Below, one piece after another: positions 7,519 through 12,105 of a DNA stretch of 12,105 nucleotides (the stretch's first letter is position 1; every line of letters begins with the position of its first letter). Below the pieces are notes generated by a model that was not told the DNA's origin, did no database searches, and worked only from the letters and a program-made list of their open reading frames with translations. Source of the DNA: DATLNF01 sp035536235 (GTDB taxonomy: Bacteria; Actinomycetota; Actinomycetes; BP-191); contig DATLOQ010000158.1 of NCBI GenBank assembly GCA_035536235.1, positions 1 through 12,105 of the forward strand, written 5' to 3'. A program made the translations under genes and the position numbers.

Positions 7519-8925
7519 ATGAATTCTTCTGAACGACCAGGCCACATGACGAGCGCGGCCTTCCGTCGCCACGCCCATGCTGCTGTCGACTGGGTGGCAG
7601 ACTACCTCGATCGCGTGGCAGATCTGCCGGTCGTGCCGACCGTGGCGCCCGGAGACATCCGCGCCATGCTGCCGGTGTCTGCTCCTCGCCACGGGGAGGA
7701 CTTCACCGACGTGCTCGCCGATCTCGATCAGGTGATCGTTCCCGGACTGATGCACTGGCAGTCCCCAGGCTTCTTCGGCTACTTCCCGAGCAACAGCTCT
7801 GCGCCCTCCATCATCGGGGAGCTGCTGTCGGCCGGCCTCGGGGTGCAAGGCATGCTGTGGTCGACGAGCCCGGCCTGCACCGAGCTGGAGTCTCACGTAC
7901 TCGACTGGCTCGCCGAGATGCTCGACCTGCCTGCGGCGTTCCGCTCGGACGGTCCGGGGGGCGGGGTGATCCAGGACAGCGCGTCGAGCGCCACCCTGTG
8001 TGCGCTGCTCGCGGCTCGGCACCGCGCCGGAGCTGACCTGGGCTCCCTCACGGTCTACTCGTCATCCCACGCGCACTCGTCTGTGGAGAAGGCGGTGCGC
8101 ATCGCCGGGCTCGCTCCCGACCAGCTGCGTCAGGTCGAGGTCGACGACGCGTTCGCCATGCGAGCGGAGAGCCTGGCCGCGCTGATCGCCGAGGACCTAG
8201 CGGCCGGGCGAACCCCGACCCTGGTCGTGGCAGCGCTGGGTACGACGTCGACCCAGGCCGTCGACCCGCTTCGGAAGATCGCCGAGATCGCGCGGGCGCA
8301 CGGGGCCTGGCTGCACGTCGACGCGGCGATGAGCGGCACGGCCACGCTGTGCCCGGAGTTCCGCGATCTGAACGACGGGCTGGAGCTCGCGGACAGCTAC
8401 TGCGTGAACCCGCACAAGTGGATGCTGGTGAACTTCGACTGCGACGCCTTCTTCGTCGCGGACAGGACGGCGCTGACGACGGCGCTGAGCGTCGTGCCCG
8501 AGTACCTGCGCAATGCGGCCAGCGACTCCGGTGCCGTCATCGACTACCGCGACTGGCAAATCCCGCTCGGCCGGCGCTTTCGGGCCCTGAAGCTCTGGCT
8601 GGTCATCCGCCACTACGGCGTGGAGGGCCTGCAGCGGCATATCCGCCATCATGTCGACCTGGCCCACGAGCTGGCGGGCTGGGTGCGGGCCGACGCGCGC
8701 TTCGAATTGGCGGCGCCGGTCCGGCTCAACTTGGTCTGCCTGCGCCACGTGGACGGTGACGACGCCACGCAGCGCCTGCTGGACGCGGTCAACGCCTCCG
8801 GGGAGGCCTTCGTGACCCACACCCGCCTGGACGGTCGGCTGGTGCTGCGCGCGTGCGTCGGCGCGACGCAGACCCAGGCCGCCCACGTGCGCCGGCTCTG
8901 GGACCTCATCGCCGGAGCTGCTTGA
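7519..8925 (+). CDS. PLP-dependent aromatic-L-amino-acid decarboxylase (group II, DDC family)
   Basis: This enzyme removes the carboxyl group of an aromatic amino acid (tryptophan, tyrosine, phenylalanine or DOPA) to give the amine. The 468 residues align along their length with animal DDC as I remember it: substrate-side block MHWQSPGFFGYFP (78-90), WSTSPACTELE (114-124), PLP-stacking H186 in HAHSS, LGTTSTQAVDPL (240-251), HVDAAMSG (266-273) with D268 binding the pyridine nitrogen, Schiff-base lysine K300 in NPHKWMLVNFDC (297-308), and DYRDWQIPLGRRFRALKLW (342-360). Y329 (VPEYL, 326-330) matches the loop tyrosine that favours decarboxylation over aldehyde formation, so it should be a true decarboxylase. 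ATG 7519 is chosen from the leaderless promoter. ATG 7546 (residue 10) is the alternative. The substrate cannot be read from sequence, and other group II decarboxylases are less likely. Confidence 0.9.
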   Translation: MNSSERPGHMTSAAFRRHAHAAVDWVADYLDRVADLPVVPTVAPGDIRAMLPVSAPRHGEDFTDVLADLDQVIVPGLMHWQSPGFFGYFPSNSSAPSIIGELLSAGLGVQGMLWSTSPACTELESHVLDWLAEMLDLPAAFRSDGPGGGVIQDSASSATLCALLAARHRAGADLGSLTVYSSSHAHSSVEKAVRIAGLAPDQLRQVEVDDAFAMRAESLAALIAEDLAAGRTPTLVVAALGTTSTQAVDPLRKIAEIARAHGAWLHVDAAMSGTATLCPEFRDLNDGLELADSYCVNPHKWMLVNFDCDAFFVADRTALTTALSVVPEYLRNAASDSGAVIDYRDWQIPLGRRFRALKLWLVIRHYGVEGLQRHIRHHVDLAHELAGWVRADARFELAAPVRLNLVCLRHVDGDDATQRLLDAVNASGEAFVTHTRLDGRLVLRACVGATQTQAAHVRRLWDLIAGAA

Positions 8926-9015
8926 GCCGAACGGCGGTAGGCCCCCCTCCATGCGGGCGGTACGCTGCCCCGGGCTCGAGGGAAGCCCTCCTGACCCCCC
9001 CAGCAGGTAAGCGCC

Positions 9016-9023
9016 GTGAGGAG
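9016..9023 (+). promoter_or_regulatory. Shine-Dalgarno GTGAGGAG that selects a TTG start
   Basis: GTGAGGAG is strongly complementary to the 16S rRNA 3' end and stands six bases before TTG 9030. The in-frame GTG at 9042 would be 18 bases away, which is too far. More upstream starts lie inside the decarboxylase gene. This fixes the acetyltransferase start at a TTG codon. Confidence 0.75.
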
Positions 9024-9029
9024 CCCCCG

Positions 9030-9641
9030 TTGCGAGCAGCGGTGACCGTCCGCGAGGCACGGCCCGAGGACATGCCTGGCCTCCTCGACCTCTGGCGTGA
9101 GCTGCGCGAGCACACGCCGCGGCGGGCTGGACGCTCTCCGGACGCACTGGCAGCCACGGAGGCCCGGTACTCCGACGCCATGCGCAGCCCGGACTGCCGG
9201 CTGATCGTGGCCGAGAGCGCCGGCGACCTGATCGGCATGGTGCTGCTCTGCGTCGGCTCGTCCACCTCGTTGGTCGAATCCCCGGCCGTGGAGATGACCC
9301 ACATGGTGGTCGCGCACCGCCACCGCCGGCGCGGCGCGGGGAAGGCCTTGGTGGGCGCGGCTGCGTCCTTCGCCGAGGAAGTCGGGGTGGACCAGGTCGT
9401 GGCCAGCGTCGTACCGCAGGACCGCGAGGCCAACCGCTTCTATGCGCGGCTCGGCTTCGGCCCGGTCGTCGTACGCCGGGTCGCCTCGGTCAGTGCGCTG
9501 CGCCGTCAGCTGTCCGGCGTGGGTGACCGCGCCGCGATCCTTCGCCACGAGCTGCGCGTCCCGCGCACGGTTGCGCTGCGCCGGCCCGGTCGCAAGCGGG
9601 TCGCGCTACCGGTCGTGATTGCCGACCGCCCCGAGCACTGA
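9030..9641 (+). CDS. GNAT-family N-acetyltransferase
   Basis: The product is 203 residues when read from TTG 9030, the start indicated by the Shine-Dalgarno sequence at 9016. The GNAT fold begins at once with VTVREARPEDMPGLLDLWREL. The acetyl-CoA pyrophosphate loop is RHRRRGAGKAL (97-107) after strand EMTHMVVA. The family's C-terminal motif NRFYARLGF is at 135-143. About 60 residues follow with an arginine-rich stretch (RRPGRKR), longer than the minimal domain. It would transfer acetyl from acetyl-CoA to an amine. The acceptor is unknown, and a link to the amine-producing decarboxylase upstream is only possible. Its stop is two bases before polA, so the two are likely translated from one message. 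A TACGCT at 8961-8966 might be its -10, but has no recognisable -35. Confidence 0.85.
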   Translation: MRAAVTVREARPEDMPGLLDLWRELREHTPRRAGRSPDALAATEARYSDAMRSPDCRLIVAESAGDLIGMVLLCVGSSTSLVESPAVEMTHMVVAHRHRRRGAGKALVGAAASFAEEVGVDQVVASVVPQDREANRFYARLGFGPVVVRRVASVSALRRQLSGVGDRAAILRHELRVPRTVALRRPGRKRVALPVVIADRPEH

Positions 9642-9643
9642 GC

Positions 9644-12105
9644 GTGGGCGACGACCGGCTCCTGCTGCTCGACGGTCATTCACTGGCCTACCGCGCGTTC
9701 TTCGCCCTTCCGGTGGAGAATTTCTCCACGACGACCGGGCAGCCCACCAACGCCGTCTACGGCTTCACCTCGATGCTGATTAACGTCATCCGGGACGAGC
9801 AGCCAACGCACATCGCCGTCGCCTTCGACTTGTCCGCGCCGACCTTCCGACACGAGGCATACGCCGGCTACAAGGCGACCCGGTCGGAGACCCCGACGGA
9901 TTTCCGCGGGCAGGTGTCGCTGGTCAAGGAGGTGCTCGAAGCGCTGCGCATTCCGATGCTCGAGGCGCCGGGTTTCGAGGCGGATGACGTGATCGCCACG
10001 CTGGCAACGCAGGCGAGTGCGCAGCACATGGACGTGCTGGTCGTCACCGGCGACCGCGACGCCTACCAGCTCGTCGACGAGCACGTGACGGTGCTGATGA
10101 CCCGCAAGGGGATCAGCGACATGACGCGGTTCACGCCTGACGAGGTGATGGCCAAGTACGGCCTCACGCCATCGCAGTACCCGGACTTCGCCGCTCTCCG
10201 CGGCGACCCCAGCGACAACCTGCCCGGCGTGCCTGGGGTCGGGGAGAAGACCGCGATCAAGCTGGTGCAGCAGTTCGGCTCCCTCGCGGAGATGTGCGAC
10301 CGCGTCGACGAGATACCCGGCAAGGTCGGCGGTGCGGTGCGGGAGCACCTGGCCAGCGTGATGCGCAACCGCACCCTGACCGAGCTCGCGCGCGACGTCG
10401 AGCTGCCGCTGGGGCCGGCCGACCTGAAGATGGGCGTGTGGGACCGCGACGAGGTGCACAAGGTCTTCGACACCCTGCAGTTCCGGGTGCTGCGCGAGCG
10501 TCTCTACGCCAGCCTCTCCTCGGTGGAGCCGGAGGCCGACGAGGGCTTCGACGTCGCGGTCCGGATGCTCGGTGCCGGCGATCTCCGCGGGTGGCTGGAG
10601 TCGATCCCCACAGGGACCCGCGTCGGTTTGCACCTGCGCGGCTCGTGGGGACGCGGCACGGGGGACGTCCACGGCATCGGGTTCGCGCTGGAGAACGGCG
10701 AGGGGGCCTACCTGCTTCTCGAGGGCCTCGACGCCGACGAGGAGGCCGCGCTCGCAGCCTGGCTCGCCGACCCCGGCGTCCCGAAGGCGGTCCACGACGT
10801 CAAGGGGCCGATGCTCGCCCTGCGCGCTCGTGGCTTTGCCCTGGCCGGGGTGACCAGCGACACGGCCCTCGCCGCCTATCTGGCCCTGCCTGGACAGCGC
10901 AGCTTCGACCTGGCCGACCTGGCGCTGCGCTACCTCCACCGTGAGCTGCGCACGGAGGTGGCCGACGACGGCCAGCTGGCCCTGGACGGCACCGGTGACG
11001 ACGACGCTGAGGCCACCGACGCGGTGCTCCGTGCGCGCGCGGTGGCTGACCTCGCTGCCTCGCTCGACACCGATCTCGAGCGCCGCAGCGCGAGTCGGCT
11101 GCTGCGCGAGCTCGAGCTGCCTCTCGTCCGAGTCCTTGCCGACATGGAGCAGACGGGCATCGCGATGGACCGCGAGCATCTTGCGATGCTGCAGGCGCGG
11201 ATGTCGGCGACGGTCAAGGAAGTGAGCGGCGAGGCGTACGCCTGCGTCGGGCGGGAGTTCAACCTGGGCTCACCCAAGCAGCTGCAGCAGATTCTCTTCG
11301 AGGAGCTCGGCCTGCCGAAGACGAAGAAGATCAAGACGGGCTACACGACGGATGCTGATGCCATCCAGTGGTTGGCCACCCAGAGCGAGCACCCCCTGCT
11401 GGCGCACTTGCTCCGGCATCGTGACGTCTCTCGCCTGCTGACCACCGTCGAGAAGCAGCTGCTGCCCATGATCGACGACCGGGGACGCATCCACACCACC
11501 TACGAGCAGATGGTCGCGGCGACGGGCCGGCTCTCCAGCACCGACCCCAACCTGCAGAACATCCCGATCCGCACTGCCGAGGGGCGCGAGATCCGCCAGG
11601 CCTTCGTGGTCGGTGTCGCCGACGACGGCACGGCGTACGAGTCGCTGATGACCGCCGACTACAGCCAGATCGAGATGCGGATCCTGGCGCACCTGTCCGA
11701 GGACGCCGGCCTCCTCGACGCGTTCGCCAGCGGCGAGGACCTGCACACCACGACGGCGTCGCGGGTTTTCGACGTCCCGCCCGACCAGGTCGATCCCGAG
11801 CTTCGCCGCCGGATCAAGGCGATGTCCTACGGCCTGGCCTACGGCCTCTCCGCGTTCGGGCTCGCGCAGCAGCTGCAGATCACGCCGGACGAGGCGAAGG
11901 AGCAGATGACGGCGTACTTCGAGCGGTTCGGTGGCGTGCGCGACTACCTGCGCGACGTCGTGAGCCAAGCCCGCACCGACGGCTACACGGAGACCATTCT
12001 GGGCCGGCGCCGTTACCTTCCCGACCTGGTCAGCGACAACCCGCAGCGTCGGCAGATGGCGGAGCGGATGGCGCTCAACGCACCGATCCAGGGTTCAGCT
12101 GCGGA
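9644..12105 (+). CDS. polA: DNA polymerase I, C-terminus cut off by the window end
   Basis: This repair and Okazaki-fragment polymerase is open for 820 codons to the last base; roughly 80-90 residues remain outside, including the VHDE catalytic motif. The N-terminal 5' nuclease domain shows LLLLDGHSLAYRAFF (6-20), FEADDVIATLA from F111 (E112, D114, D115), TGDRDAYQL (D137, D139) and GDPSDNLPGVPGVGEKTA (187-204). The middle domain keeps the 3'-5' exonuclease fold but has L-H-L-R at 329-332 where the metal-binding DxE should be, so proofreading is probably lost. SDTALAAYL retains D406. In the polymerase domain, motif A is TADYSQIEMRI (catalytic D672), and the O helix RRRIKAMSYGLAYG has K725, Y729 and Y733. 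QGSAA is the last visible motif. GTG 9644 is two bases after the acetyltransferase stop with no clear Shine-Dalgarno, suggesting translational coupling. Confidence 0.96.
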   Translation, partial: MGDDRLLLLDGHSLAYRAFFALPVENFSTTTGQPTNAVYGFTSMLINVIRDEQPTHIAVAFDLSAPTFRHEAYAGYKATRSETPTDFRGQVSLVKEVLEALRIPMLEAPGFEADDVIATLATQASAQHMDVLVVTGDRDAYQLVDEHVTVLMTRKGISDMTRFTPDEVMAKYGLTPSQYPDFAALRGDPSDNLPGVPGVGEKTAIKLVQQFGSLAEMCDRVDEIPGKVGGAVREHLASVMRNRTLTELARDVELPLGPADLKMGVWDRDEVHKVFDTLQFRVLRERLYASLSSVEPEADEGFDVAVRMLGAGDLRGWLESIPTGTRVGLHLRGSWGRGTGDVHGIGFALENGEGAYLLLEGLDADEEAALAAWLADPGVPKAVHDVKGPMLALRARGFALAGVTSDTALAAYLALPGQRSFDLADLALRYLHRELRTEVADDGQLALDGTGDDDAEATDAVLRARAVADLAASLDTDLERRSASRLLRELELPLVRVLADMEQTGIAMDREHLAMLQARMSATVKEVSGEAYACVGREFNLGSPKQLQQILFEELGLPKTKKIKTGYTTDADAIQWLATQSEHPLLAHLLRHRDVSRLLTTVEKQLLPMIDDRGRIHTTYEQMVAATGRLSSTDPNLQNIPIRTAEGREIRQAFVVGVADDGTAYESLMTADYSQIEMRILAHLSEDAGLLDAFASGEDLHTTTASRVFDVPPDQVDPELRRRIKAMSYGLAYGLSAFGLAQQLQITPDEAKEQMTAYFERFGGVRDYLRDVVSQARTDGYTETILGRRRYLPDLVSDNPQRRQMAERMALNAPIQGSAA

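Noticed and set aside
8926..9029. Terminator between the decarboxylase and the acetyltransferase (GGGCT 8972-8976 with AGCCC 8984-8988)
   Set aside because: A 5-bp stem with no T tract is too weak to call in DNA of this composition.

Overview
The window is an ordinary, densely packed, high-G+C chromosomal segment from an actinobacterium. It is most like Nocardioides or a related Propionibacteriales genus, an inference from gene families, frequent GTG/TTG starts, 4-bp stop/start overlaps and an actinobacterial-type DNA polymerase I. All supported genes are on the + strand. Long open frames on the minus strand are shadows caused by G+C-rich third codon positions.

Layout. Positions 1-480 hold the 3' end of a VIT1/CCC1-type metal transporter, overlapped by lgt (477-1376), the lipoprotein diacylglyceryl transferase. 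A type II tRNA-Leu(CAA) gene follows after 11 bp (1388-1470), with a plausible -10 element inside the end of lgt. A 291-bp intergenic region with a possible operator and promoter then leads into a complete branched-chain amino acid ABC importer: livJ lipoprotein (1762-2988), a 16-bp hairpin (3018-3054), livH (3101-4009), livM (4006-5712), livG (5709-6494) and livF (6541-7257). livH-livM and livM-livG overlap by 4 bp. The hairpin probably lets livJ be made in excess over the membrane subunits.

After a 261-bp gap comes a PLP-dependent aromatic-L-amino-acid decarboxylase (7519-8925), whose promoter appears to give a leaderless mRNA. A GNAT acetyltransferase follows (9030-9641; a TTG start set by a strong Shine-Dalgarno sequence). 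Two bases later begins polA (9644 to the window end). It is cut by the window edge and shows a decayed 3'-5' exonuclease site and a tyrosine at the ddNTP-discrimination position.

How they work together. Lgt would lipidate the LivJ lipobox cysteine. LivJ then delivers leucine, isoleucine or valine to LivH/LivM, driven by LivG/LivF. The decarboxylase, acetyltransferase and polymerase are functionally separate. From memory, polA and the liv operon also lie close together in Streptomyces, so the backbone looks like conserved synteny and not an island. I saw no mobile element, CRISPR array, toxin, defence cassette or previously undescribed system. The points worth checking are mostly regulatory sites and lineage-specific variants of known proteins.
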